A DNA stretch of 64,000 bases from Dendrophyllia cribrosa. Taxonomy: Eukaryota; Cnidaria; Anthozoa; Scleractinia; Dendrophylliidae. This document shows positions 56,001 to 64,000 of the stretch, piece after piece; within the stretch, counting starts at the first letter, position 1; each line of letters opens with the position of its first letter. Under the pieces are notes generated by a model that saw nothing but the letters and a program-made list of their open reading frames with translations, was not told the origin of the DNA and searched no databases. The position numbers and the translations under genes are program-made. The stretch lies in contig JAJLRJ010000004.1 of the NCBI GenBank assembly GCA_024195265.1, positions 46,339,337 to 46,403,336 on the forward strand, written 5' to 3'.

Positions 56001-59000
56001 AGTCTTATCTTTCATGGATTATGCTTTTCACTGGTCAACATTTCTTCAATTTGGTATGTCTAAGGTGGCTGAACACAGTTTTCAATGACCTTTGTCTTAT
56101 TTACCATGATTTTCAAACTGTTCATCCGTGGATGCCTACTTTGAGGAACATTTAAGTTAAAAGTTCTTTAATTTTTATTTTAATAAATTGGTTGATGCAT
56201 GTAATGTTGCTATGGAAACAAGGCTGGATATAAACCAGCTTTAAAAATTAGGTTTGGTTCATTTGTAAAAAAAAATGAATGGATAGATTTTCTTCATTGT
56301 TTGCCTGCAGGAAACTCGGAAAAAATTCTAACTTGTTTTTACTGGTCTAATATTGTTTTCAAACATGAGAGAAATAGTATCAACTCGGAAAAAAATTCCG
56401 ATTTCCAGATGGGATATGAACCCACAACCTCAGTGATCTAGTCGGATGCTCAACCACTGAGCTACTGGGACTCTGTGGTGAGCAAGGGTGAAATGTGGGC
56501 TTTTGACTGGAACCGCATCGCGCGGTCACACAGCCAAATGATGACCGTCTCAGTGGTAAAGCATCCGGCTAGATCACGGAGGGTTGTGCGTTCAAATCCC
56601 ATCTGGAACTCGGAATTTTTTTCTGAGTTGATGCTATTTCTCTCATGTTTGAATAATTCTTACTCACTTTGGAGGTTGGTTGGTTGCATCTTTGATATGC
56701 CTTAATGTGACTGCGTGATGCAGTTATGAGTCATATGTATGCCTTAATGTGACTGTGAGATGCAGTTATGAGTCGTATGTGTCAGTCATCATTTGCCTGT
56801 GTGACTGCGCGATGCAGTTCCAGTCAAAAGCCCACATTTCACCCTTGCTCACCACAGAGTCCCAGTAGCTCAAGGGTAGAGCATCCGGCTAGATCACGGA
56901 GGGTCGTGGGTTCAAATCCCATCTGGAACTCGGAATTTTTTTCCGAGTTGATGCTATTTCTCTCATGTTTGAATTCTTACTCACTTTGGAGGCTAATATA
57001 CATGTAGTTTGACAGAGATTTATAATAAATTGTTGTTAAATATTTTTACATTCTGTGCTGTGGATTAATTTTAGATTTCTCCTGAAGAATTTCATTTTTT
57101 TTTTCAATAGGCCACTTAACTGTTTTCAAAAGTAGGATCTTGAGTGATTCTTTAATATTTGTTGTCATTTCTTGGTTATTTTTTTTTTCAGATTTTTGGT
57201 GTAGACCAGGATCAAGTGAAAGCAGCCAATCTTCTAACAACTCAACCAGTTGTAGTAATGTCAGGGAGGGGTGGCTGTGGCAAGACGTTTGTGGTTTCAA
57301 GCGTTATAAAGATGAAAGCAGGCTATCCTATTGTAGATTCATTTTCTCCTGAAGAGATTGATTCCAACCAACTGCTAGAAGATAAAAACGTAGAAGAAAG
57401 TTCACATGTTGAGCCTTCCTGTGATGTGCCTGGTCCTCAGACTACATCTCCGAACTTGGAGAGCAGTGATCAAAGTCTTCCCAGTTCAACAACCATTTGT
57501 CATGTTTCAGATAAGCCACCAGAATTACATCAAAGTTTATTATCCAACTGTTGTCCTGCAGGTTCTCAAGAGAATCAGGAAACCCGCCTGCCCCAAACCG
57601 ACCCCACCTCACACATACAAGATAAAGTTCTGCTCACTGCCCCAACTGGAAAAGCAGCTGCATTGCTGGGCAAGCGAACAAAAATTCCATCTTACACATT
57701 ACATTCAGTGATTTTCAGCTTTTTCAGCTGGCTGAAATGGAAAAAGAAAAGCAATGAAGTTAAAGATGAAAAAGAAGAAGACTGGAAATTCTCTGAAGTT
57801 TGTCTCCTGGTCTGTGATGAATGCAGCTTGATATCTGTCAGGTTGTTTTCAACTCTGATCAGTATTTTGAATGAATGGTCCAAACTACAGCAAGTCATCC
57901 TCCTCGGTGACATTGATCAACTACCCTCCATAGAACCTGGAAATTTCTTAAGTGATGTTTATCACGCATTGGAGCCACATGGTGTTAGCATCAAACTAAC
58001 AACCAATCACAGATCAGACTCAGAACATATTGTTCAAAATGCAATTAAAATTGCTGAACAACAGTTGCCTGAATTCTCTGATCAAAAGGGAGGTTTTGTT
58101 TCCATTCGATATCCATCAAAGCAAACTGATGAGGACAGCAACACAGTTGCAGAAAGAGTTAAGAGCTTACTCAACAAAACAGATCTACCTCCGCCTGAAA
58201 AGTCCCAGTTTGTGGCATTTCGCCGAAAGGACTGTTCTCTCATCAATGAACTTTGTGCAATGCACTACAACAAACACTGCATAAGAGACAGTCGGGGGAG
58301 ATTCGATTTTCAGATTGGAGACAAAGTCTGCCTAAGGCGCAACACTGTTTGCTTTGATGAATATGCGAAAGAGGAGGTGAAGTTGTGTAATGGAGAGATA
58401 TTCTTTATCAAAGACATCATTGAAGATGTGGATAACCACTCCAAGAAGACAACATACTTTGTCCTTGATGATGAAGAGAGAACTATGAAGATAGCCTTGG
58501 GAATGCTGAAAAAACTAAGTCATGCTTGGGCCAGAACCATTCACACTTTTCAGGTAAAATTGTTCCTAATGTTGCTATAAATCGTACTTTTACATTATTT
58601 TGCAGTCTCGTTACCTTTTTTAGCTACGACCTACAGGTTTACCAAACTTTGTCGAAGTCTTTGTCATCGAGGAAGCTCAACAGATGACCCATAGGCCTCT
58701 TGGTTTCTTTTCGGCTTTTAAATGAAAAAAAAAAGTAAAAGCCTCCGGAGGGAAAGTTTTTTAATGTTTGGTGACACCCTGCTAGGGGGCTTAACAGAGG
58801 GAATTAGGTCTCTTTTTGACAAATAAATCTGTGTGTTTACCACGGATAAATGGCATAAACAGACTTATGCAACAGGGCCCGGTTGTTTGAAAGCCGATTA
58901 ATGCTAACCCAGGATTAAAATTTAATCAAGGTATTAATTTCTTTTGCTTAAAAGGTTTTCAAAAGTTAATTTAAAGCTAGATGTGAAGGCAAATCAAAGC

Positions 59001-61021
59001 CGAAACTAAAGGGAAAAATACTTTTGAAAAATCTCCATTGATTAATTATTTAACTGGAAGCTAACCCAGGGTTATTTTAATCACGCTTTGAACAACTCAG
59101 CCCAGGATGGTAGATGGAAGAGGAATAGCAAAATCTTGTGTAACCAACGTGACAGCAGAATTGTGTGACAAAATTTTCCATATAACTTACTTTCCTCTTG
59201 CTGTTTTATTTCGTAAAGGATCAGAGCACAGCAATGTTAGACTGACACTGTGCCAAAACAAGTAATGAATGACCTGTCATGCTGATCACACAACAACGTT
59301 TTGCTGCCCTCTTTCCTCTTCTGTCCTGTTGTTCACTATTATTATCTGAAAGCAGAAGCTTATATGAGCTTCTACTGAAAGCTACTGTTTTTTGCAAAAT
59401 AAACAAACTGCAAGATAAATGATTTTTTTTAATGCTAGGCATCACATATTTTTAACTCGTGGATACGTGAAGCGTTGAACGGGTTATACTGCAGCAGACG
59501 GGGACAAATATGCAAATTTTCACTCCTTCCGGCCTTCCTTCCTTCCTTCCTTCCATGGGCTGTAAACTTTTCTTCGTAATTCCGGTGTCCAGTGCAAAAG
59601 GCTTGCGCATGTATTTTGCCCTTTCCAAATGCGGTGGTGATGGTCACTTGCCTTACCCTTACCCGTGGGGACGGCGTTGGAGGGAGGGTAGGGTTGGGGG
59701 GGGGGGGGGGGGGGGGGGGGCGGTTGTTAGAAGCAGAGGGTGGGGGTGGGGTCGGTGTTGCAAAAGGCGTACGAGACGGGTGGGTCCGAGGGTTGTTTCG
59801 TATTCACGAGTTGGCTTTTAGGAGCCTTTGATTTTATACCAGCAAAAGGAAAAGGGACGGGGATAATTGAGCGAGGAGCTACTGACAGTTCCACCGCGGT
59901 CAAACGTCCGAGGCGTTTTTCGTTTTATTTAGTGGGATTTTATTTAATATTAAATGGAAATATGGGCAAGGATGTATAAAAAAAATTAGTTGACGTTACT
60001 ATCTGTTAATTTTTCTCAAAATGATGAGCTTTTTTCCGTTGAAAACTGACCAAAACTCTTTGCGCCTGATCAAAATTATGTTGGCAAATGGCGCCGACAA
60101 TTCTGCAGTTCACAGTTTTTAAACGCTTAGAACTTTTTTGATAAACTTTAAAAACGTTTGGTAAATTGACAGTGTATTGGCAATATATTAAACTTTAAAC
60201 AGTGAAAATGACAACCTTAACTTTTAAGTACTTTGCTTAAGTTTTGCAAATTTCTCTCGTTTGACTGTGTTTACGCTTGTTTTATCATCTCCCAGGGTTC
60301 CGAAATGGACACTGTCGTTTATTTGGTGGGAAGTCCATACCGACAGAACTGGCAGCATGTATACACAGCCGTCACACGTGGTGTTCAGAAAGTTATAATT
60401 ATTAACAACCCAAGGAACTTAGAGACAGCCATCAAGAGCCGTCCCATACCACGACAGACGAAACTTAAGGATGACCTAAATCAAGCTTTGAGAGGCTACC
60501 CGCTGCCTACCCAGTTTTGTTCTCGGTCAACTGGCGGTAACAGAAGTGATGATACTCTCACGAGTATTGATCAAATGGATGCGTTGGCCTCAGTAACACC
60601 AAGGGATAGTTCTTTCTCCATCTCAAGAAACAACTTGAGAAGGAAAAAGTCCATGGAAGCTGTACAGGAAGAAAAAATGGACACCTCGTTTGGTTCTGAA
60701 ACTGATCAATCAAGCAGCGGAATAAGCCACAGACCGTCTTCACCGTCTTCACCAGTGATGTTTGATGACGAAGCAGCTTTTAAGAGTCCTCAGAAAAGAA
60801 AGCTCTCGGAGAGCTCAGCCCTTTTGTCTCCTCCCGAGACTCCAAAATCATTTAAGCATCTTGGAGTTTCTCTTTTATCCGTCAGCCCACTAAACCACAA
60901 CCCAAGCGAGAACCAACCTGCTGTTACCTCTCGCCAATCTGCAATAACACCGATCAAGAAGAATGCAATTTTTGCAAAGTTTCCCTCACGGTGTAAAGTT
61001 TGCAATGAGTTCCATAAATAA
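51430..61021 (+). CDS. HELB: DNA helicase B homolog
   Basis: Four exons (51430-51994, 55073-55650, 57192-58553, 60296-61021), junctions in phase 1, 0 and 0 with consensus splice sites, giving 1,076 residues; human HELB is about the same length. HELB is a superfamily 1B 5'-3' helicase that binds RPA, restrains DNA end resection and helps replication recover from stress. Motifs: Walker A GRGGCGKT (406-413), Ia TAPTGKAA (530-537), Walker B VCDECS (588-593), III GDIDQLPS (620-627), IV TTNHRS (651-656), VI YTAVTRG (858-864). An acidic insert between Walker A and Ia (434-455) is placed like the RPA-binding segment of vertebrate HELB. The C-terminal third is Ser/Pro-rich with CDK-type sites (SPQK, TPIK). 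The frame ends at TAA 61019-61021, but a zinc-binding tail continues in the +1 frame. Confidence 0.95.
52122..52290. mobile_element. Fold-back MITE in HELB intron 1
   Basis: Arms of about 72 bp: gtatatgttgtaggttaaaa and actaggttaatttttatttt with mirrors and a 25-bp spacer. Confidence 0.88.
52461..52888. mobile_element. DNA element with ~90-bp inverted ends in intron 1
   Basis: gctttttatttgggaatgac and ttcaggttttaaattgatta are mirrored near 52797-52888. About 245 bp of unrelated sequence lies between. Confidence 0.8.
53003..53039. repeat. (CA)n microsatellite
   Basis: About 18 uninterrupted ca units. Confidence 0.97.
53040..53290 (+). repeat. Repeat R3 copy in HELB intron 1
   Basis: tttgattgctttggttttgc, ccaatcagaagtaaaaccat, gattggccagagtgattttt and gcagttgaaaactgct match the other R3 copies. 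The E2F-like block is degraded here (tttcctacacttggtgctg). Confidence 0.7.
54280..54420 (+). repeat. G-capped-element relic in HELB intron 1
   Basis: Shares ataccctatca, caaaactgtttgaaaaccat and gtgagagaacg with 13930-14120. The G-run itself is absent. Confidence 0.55.
55073..55650 (+). CDS. HELB: HELB exon 2
   Basis: Follows acceptor tttttgttacag. Encodes the middle N-terminal domain, with WAFGYQTVLKNRFHITGFEA and FGHTYVLLREL, both positions recognisable in vertebrate HELB (the latter as a GHTYV motif). Ends in phase 0 at gttagt. Confidence 0.93.
56351..56530 (-). repeat. tRNA-derived SINE, copy 1
   Basis: The head at 56402-56471 on the minus strand has A box (tagctcagtggttgagc) and B box (gggttcatatccc). 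The tail reads cgagttgatactatttctct. Arranged head to head with the next copy; 56472-56530 contains the unit's own leader. Confidence 0.75.
56531..56672 (+). repeat. tRNA-derived SINE, copy 2
   Basis: The head has lost its acceptor start (ccgtctcagtggtaaagc) but keeps atccggctagatcacggagg and ttcaaatcccatctggaact. The tail gttgatgctatttctctcat matches copies 1 and 3. Confidence 0.75.
56695..56818 (+). repeat. Tandem repeat, about 48-bp unit
   Basis: Two copies of tatgccttaatgtgactg and gatgcagttatgagtc, and a third partial copy ending gactgcgcgatgcagttcca, which is also the leader of SINE copy 3. Confidence 0.8.
56803..56993 (+). repeat. tRNA-derived SINE, copy 3
   Basis: Head at 56859-56929 folds with acceptor GTCCCAG/CTGGAAC (one mismatch), anticodon loop CTAGATC and T arm GTGGG-TTCAAAT-CCCAT. 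The anticodon would be AGA but there is no long variable arm as in serine tRNA, so it is not a working tRNA. Tail as in the other copies. Confidence 0.8.
57192..58553 (+). CDS. HELB: HELB exon 3 (helicase core)
   Basis: One long exon of 454 codons carries helicase motifs I to V, which in vertebrates are spread over several exons. It ends with HAWARTIHTFQ at donor gtaaaa, phase 0, just before the TP-binding motif VI region. The region between Walker A and motif Ia (residues 414-525) is long, serine-rich and poorly conserved apart from its acidic part. Confidence 0.96.
58876..59102 (-). mobile_element. MITE R2, copy 2
   Basis: Reverse-oriented relative of 5086-5330. Ends cagggcccggttgtttgaaa and ctttgaacaactcagccca; contains aaaatctccattgattaatt. 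Confidence 0.75.
59524..59553. repeat. Microsatellite (CCTT)n
   Basis: About six ccttc/cctt units within HELB intron 3. Confidence 0.85.
59696..59720. repeat. G-run in HELB intron 3
   Basis: 25 consecutive G's followed by cggttg. No partner C-run was found, so it may be the remnant of a G-capped element or a simple homopolymer. Confidence 0.9.
60296..61021 (+). CDS. HELB: HELB exon 4
   Basis: Follows acceptor tttatcatctcccag. It has motif VI within NWQHVYTAVTRG (854-864), then a Ser/Pro-rich tail with SPQKRK and TPIKK, both good CDK sites; vertebrate HELB is also regulated by CDK phosphorylation in this region. The frame ends in CKVCNEFHK-TAA. A hexamer AATAAA (61017-61022) overlaps the stop. 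Confidence 0.92.
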   Translation, partial: GSEMDTVVYLVGSPYRQNWQHVYTAVTRGVQKVIIINNPRNLETAIKSRPIPRQTKLKDDLNQALRGYPLPTQFCSRSTGGNRSDDTLTSIDQMDALASVTPRDSSFSISRNNLRRKKSMEAVQEEKMDTSFGSETDQSSSGISHRPSSPSSPVMFDDEAAFKSPQKRKLSESSALLSPPETPKSFKHLGVSLLSVSPLNHNPSENQPAVTSRQSAITPIKKNAIFAKFPSRCKVCNEFHK

Positions 61022-61109
61022 AGACGACGAGATAGCTGTTTTAGAGGAAATGGATGGAAGGCACGGCTTCAAAAAAAAGTGGGTCCATTCAAGGTGCGCC
61101 AAAAAATGA
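61020..61109 (+). other. HELB: Out-of-frame HELB zinc-binding tail
   Basis: In the +1 frame relative to exon 4, 29 codons run from KDDEIAVLEEMDGRHGFK to a TGA at 61107-61109 and include WVHSRC. With the CKVC just before the exon 4 stop this would complete a C-x2-C ... H-x2-C zinc site. The fit is too good to be chance. A one-base insertion, a sequence error, or +1 frameshifting at AAA-TAA-A could explain it. Confidence 0.65.
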
Positions 61110-61259
61110 GGGATTTAAACACGATGTACATCACCTGTGGACAAAAAGAACAAGAACAAATGCTCAGCAAACATAATAGGACTTTTAAGTTTTTACTTAT
61201 GCATTTTATATTTTATTAGTTGTTTTACATGAACGTCTCAAGGTTCCCAGCAAAAACAA
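61110..61259. other. HELB 3' flank
   Basis: Non-coding. No further strong poly(A) hexamer close by except AT-rich sequence near 61198-61220. Confidence 0.4.
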
Positions 61260-61580
61260 ATGTCCAGCAAACGATTGGGTTTGGTTTTATTTCTGATTGG
61301 TCGAGAAAGTGGCGCGAGATTTTTTAGCCAATCACAAAGCGTAGCAATGCAAAACAAAGCAATAGACAATATTCGTATTCTCGGTATTGAACTGGAACTA
61401 GCTTGCAATGGAGGCTCATGCGGGGGAATATCATTAAAAATATTTACATGTGAAAAGAATGCCCCGCATGAGCCTCGTCTGAAGGTAGTTCCAGTTCAAT
61501 ACCGAGAATACGAAAATCGTCTATTGTGTAATTACTTTTCACATTCAATTGAAAACTGCTCTATTAGATGGCATTGATTT
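61260..61580 (+). repeat. Repeat R3 with nested fold-back
   Basis: The left part carries gattgggtttggttttattt, ctgattggtcgagaaagtgg and ccaatcacaaagcgtagc; the right part ttcaattgaaaactgctcta. Between them lies the fold-back at 61362-61524. Confidence 0.75.
61362..61524. mobile_element. Fold-back R6, copy 1, nested in R3
   Basis: Arms atagacaatattcgtattct, cggtattgaactggaact and ggctcatgcggggg, with mirrors. A related element sits in another R3 copy at 63759-63870. Confidence 0.85.
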
Positions 61581-61872
61581 GGTGATATAACATGGAAATT
61601 AAGTAAACACAATATCGTTATTTCGGCGGGACAGTGTGCCTTTAACTACGCACTACATTAAAACGTTATTTTTTGGTGCGCACACCGGCACAAGTTGCTC
61701 GTTAATTATCAGTGCGCCTTACGACATGTTAACATTCATTTTAAAGCAGAAACACTCTCAAACCCCAAACGACCTATTTGCACGTCTTTGGAACCTATTT
61801 ATTTTATTTTATTTTATTTTATTAGTCGGTGTGATATCGTAAGACTTTACCGACTTAATCAATGTAAATGTA
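61581..61872. other. Non-coding
   Basis: No feature recognised beyond (attttatttt)n near 61799-61820. Confidence 0.4.
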
Positions 61873-62171
61873 AAGGCCTGTTTGCGATTTTTGTCGCGCT
61901 CTCCAATGCAACTTTTGTCGCAAGTGTAAACTAGCTGCGATTTCCTGTGCGATTCGGGTACGACATTTGCTTTAATTTGCTGTGATTTCCCAAAAATCGC
62001 TGCCAAGTTGCATCAGGTTTCGAACATGTTCGAAACCTCTGAGCTGCGACATCGCGCGACAAATCGCGCCCAAATCGCACTGAAATCGCCGCCCGTTTAC
62101 ACATACGATTTGAAGATGCAACTTGCGCGCGACAAAAATTGCACAAAAAATCGCCTGTGTAAACGGGCCTT
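61873..62171. mobile_element. MITE with aaggcccgttt ends
   Basis: Left aaggcctgtttgcgattttt and right mirror of aaggcccgtttacacaggcg. Blocks of gcgattt and gtcgcgc recur in both halves, and a perfect inner palindrome, ggtttcgaacatgttcgaaacc, lies near 62016-62037. Confidence 0.82.
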
Positions 62172-63469
62172 AAAAAAATAACCCAGTTTTGTTGAAGGTG
62201 CATTGAAGCTATTAACAAGTGGCTATGAATGACCAATTAATTTTATAAAAAAAATGTACGTTGCCCGACGTTTTTCAAAGTTCTGTGTTGAGTCTTAGGA
62301 AAATGGCTAAAAACGGATGTTGTTTAGTTTCAAGTTCAAGACTTCATGTGACATTCTCCTCGTGGTTTTCTTGAAACATGATGAGCGAAGGTAATTATTC
62401 ATAATTTAACCACATTTCTGACGCCCAAAACACAACAATGAATAGCATTTTGATTATATGTCCATTAGGGCATGATTTCTGTACGTATTAATACGTGCAA
62501 GGGAGGAGAGTTATTTGAGTGTTTGGGAGCTTTGACCTGCGACCAGGCTGACCAGCCTGCGACCAGGCTTGATCAGCATGCTGATTGCACTTGATCAGTC
62601 ACGTAGTTGTGAGAATTTATGGATTCATGTTGGCATCTGAAAATTTGAAAATAAAATTAAACGGCTCGGCTTATACCGATGTCTTCAAAGTGGTTTATCC
62701 GTCCTGGTATTTTGCATTTAGTAGCCTGATTAAGAGAAAAAGCGGCGCGCCTAGAAAAAAAAACCCCGCCTTTTTCTTAGTTTTTGGCTTACAATATATT
62801 TTCCTTGGATTTCCGCCTTTTTCATTAAGTAGGATGCTATCTAGCCTCTGATTCTGAGACGGTCCGAGGTGGGTTGCTCGAGATCGAGAGCGCACGACCT
62901 GGGACCGTCTGAGCCAATCAATAAATGCAGCACAAATAATCACAAACAGGGAATCACAGAATCAACTCTGATAAACATAGTGCTGAGAAAAATCCATAAA
63001 TTTCCTACTGGGCGTTAGCCCTAGTAACGAAATGGGGACCACACGAGGCACAGAAAAAAAATATTTGACCTCAGTGGGATTTTAATCTACGACTCCGACT
63101 CAATGCCACGAATTACCACTGCCTTATAGCTTATCACCCACGATCAGATCTCGTGCGGCCTCGTAGCTCTTTGTTCTCAACACTTAAAATTCATCACAGT
63201 AAATTTTCTAATTTCCCGTCCCAGAATCAGTCTAGATGACCTGGTAAAGGTTTGAAAGTGGCGCGCCTGTGATTTCCCACTGCCCCTTCTTCCTCTCCCT
63301 CTCTCCCACCCTATATCATGAACAACCTAACGGTGCAACCAAACGATGTCACGCAATAATGAACCAGGCCTTGGTTGTTGAAAAGATGGATATCGCCATC
63401 CATTGAATATAAAATCACTATACAATGGATAACATGTAATTGTTTTTTTTTTCTTTAGAGCGGTTTAAA
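62172..63469. other. Non-coding
   Basis: Contains repeated cctgcgaccaggctgaccag near 62535-62575 and nothing else I can name. ORFs of 82-88 codons at 62585-62943 overlap on opposite strands and were not accepted. Confidence 0.4.
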
Positions 63470-63900
63470 ACGTCCTTTGGCGATTGCTTTGGTTTTGCAT
63501 TGCTACGCTTCGAGATTGGCTAAACAATCTCGCGCCACTCAAGTTCTCAACCAATCAGAAGTAAAACTAAAGTCAATCGTGACTTGTTGATTTCCCGCGC
63601 TTGGCGCCGGCGACACTGACTCGTCCCCAGTCGTCTCTCAATTAACGAGAGAAGCGCATATCGAGCTCGTATATCGTAGCGTATATCCCCCACGCGCGTC
63701 TCCCGCGTCTTGTCTTGCTGTTTTGATTGGCCAGAGTAATCACACTGGATTCCGGTCGATCGTATTCTCGGTATTGAACAGGAACTAGCTTACAGTCGAG
63801 ACTTATGCGGGTAGTTCCCCCGCATGAGCCTCGACTGCACGCTAGTTCCAGTTCAATACCGTGAATACGAATATTGTCTGTTGCGTGACGTGACAACAAT
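63470..63900 (+). repeat. Repeat R3 with nested fold-back, last copy
   Basis: gattgctttggttttgcatt, ccaatcagaagtaaaactaa, tttcccgcgcttggcgcc (63591-63608) and gattggccagagtaatca. The right part contains the R6 fold-back at 63759-63870, and the normal R3 right end is not seen. Confidence 0.75.
63759..63870. mobile_element. Fold-back R6, copy 2, nested in R3
   Basis: Arms cgtattctcggtattgaaca and ggaactagctt with mirrors ending gttcaataccgtgaatacga, and a cccccgcatgagcctcgact core as in copy 1. Confidence 0.85.
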
Positions 63901-64000
63901 CATCAGTGGAAGTTTTTATAGTTTTTTCTTTTCCACTTTTCTCAGTGCACAACTATGATGAAACTTCAAATTTCATGGTCTTTAGTCGAGCCTGGTTCAT

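Larger units (their letters stand above)
55651..57191. other. HELB intron 2
   Basis: 1.5 kb holding a cluster of tRNA-derived SINEs (56351-56993) and a short tandem repeat. No other gene. Confidence 0.75.
58554..60295. other. HELB intron 3
   Basis: 1.7 kb with MITE R2 copy 2, a (CTTC)n run and a G-run. ORFs of 79-103 codons near 59510-59979 come from the G-run and are not accepted. Confidence 0.75.

Noticed and set aside
59510..59979. ORFs with polyglycine near HELB exon 4
   Set aside because: Produced by the 25-base G-run inside intron 3; no splice or homology support.

Overview
The window is eukaryotic nuclear DNA: AT-rich, mostly non-coding, with introns using GT/AG splice sites and many small interspersed repeats. 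Intronless rhodopsin-like GPCR paralogs, a HELB-type helicase with few introns, many fold-back elements and G-run-capped repeats together suggest an anthozoan cnidarian, most likely a stony coral. That assignment is inferred from general familiarity with such genomes, not from a search.

Four protein-coding loci can be supported, all on the + strand. (1) At 25255-30895 lies a multi-exon gene of a family I cannot name. It has a C2HC zinc finger, a cysteine-rich block, a SAP-like motif, an NHL-like repeat and an acidic C-terminus. Five consecutive splice junctions keep phase, but the last exon carries an in-frame TGA and a frameshift. (2, 3) At 37848-38789 and 45908-46831 are two paralogous single-exon class A GPCRs that share a CCAAT box 81-84 bp before the ATG. 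(4) At 51430-61021 is a complete four-exon homolog of DNA helicase B (HELB), with an E2F-type palindrome upstream. At its end, coding potential for a zinc-binding tail continues in the +1 frame past an AAA-TAA-A sequence.

Layout: 1-14 kb is gene-free and holds fold-back elements, two elements capped by long G and C runs with target-site duplications, a TTAA-flanked inverted-repeat element nested in another repeat, and a roughly 1 kb segment present twice. 14.3-18.2 kb is a dead L1/Tx1-type LINE broken by four later insertions. 18.2-25 kb is repeats. 25-31 kb is the zinc-finger gene. 31-37.8 kb holds LINE 3' ends, tandem repeats and Tigger-like elements. 37.8-47 kb is the GPCR pair with repeats between. 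47-51.3 kb is palindromic elements. 51.3-61.1 kb is HELB with repeat-filled introns. 61.1-64 kb is repeats.

The coding genes show no sign of working in one pathway. HELB would act in the nucleus at replication forks and on RPA-coated single-stranded DNA, the GPCRs at the plasma membrane, and the zinc-finger protein is unknown. The repeats are unusually readable: several can be paired with their empty site or with flanking duplications inside this same window.
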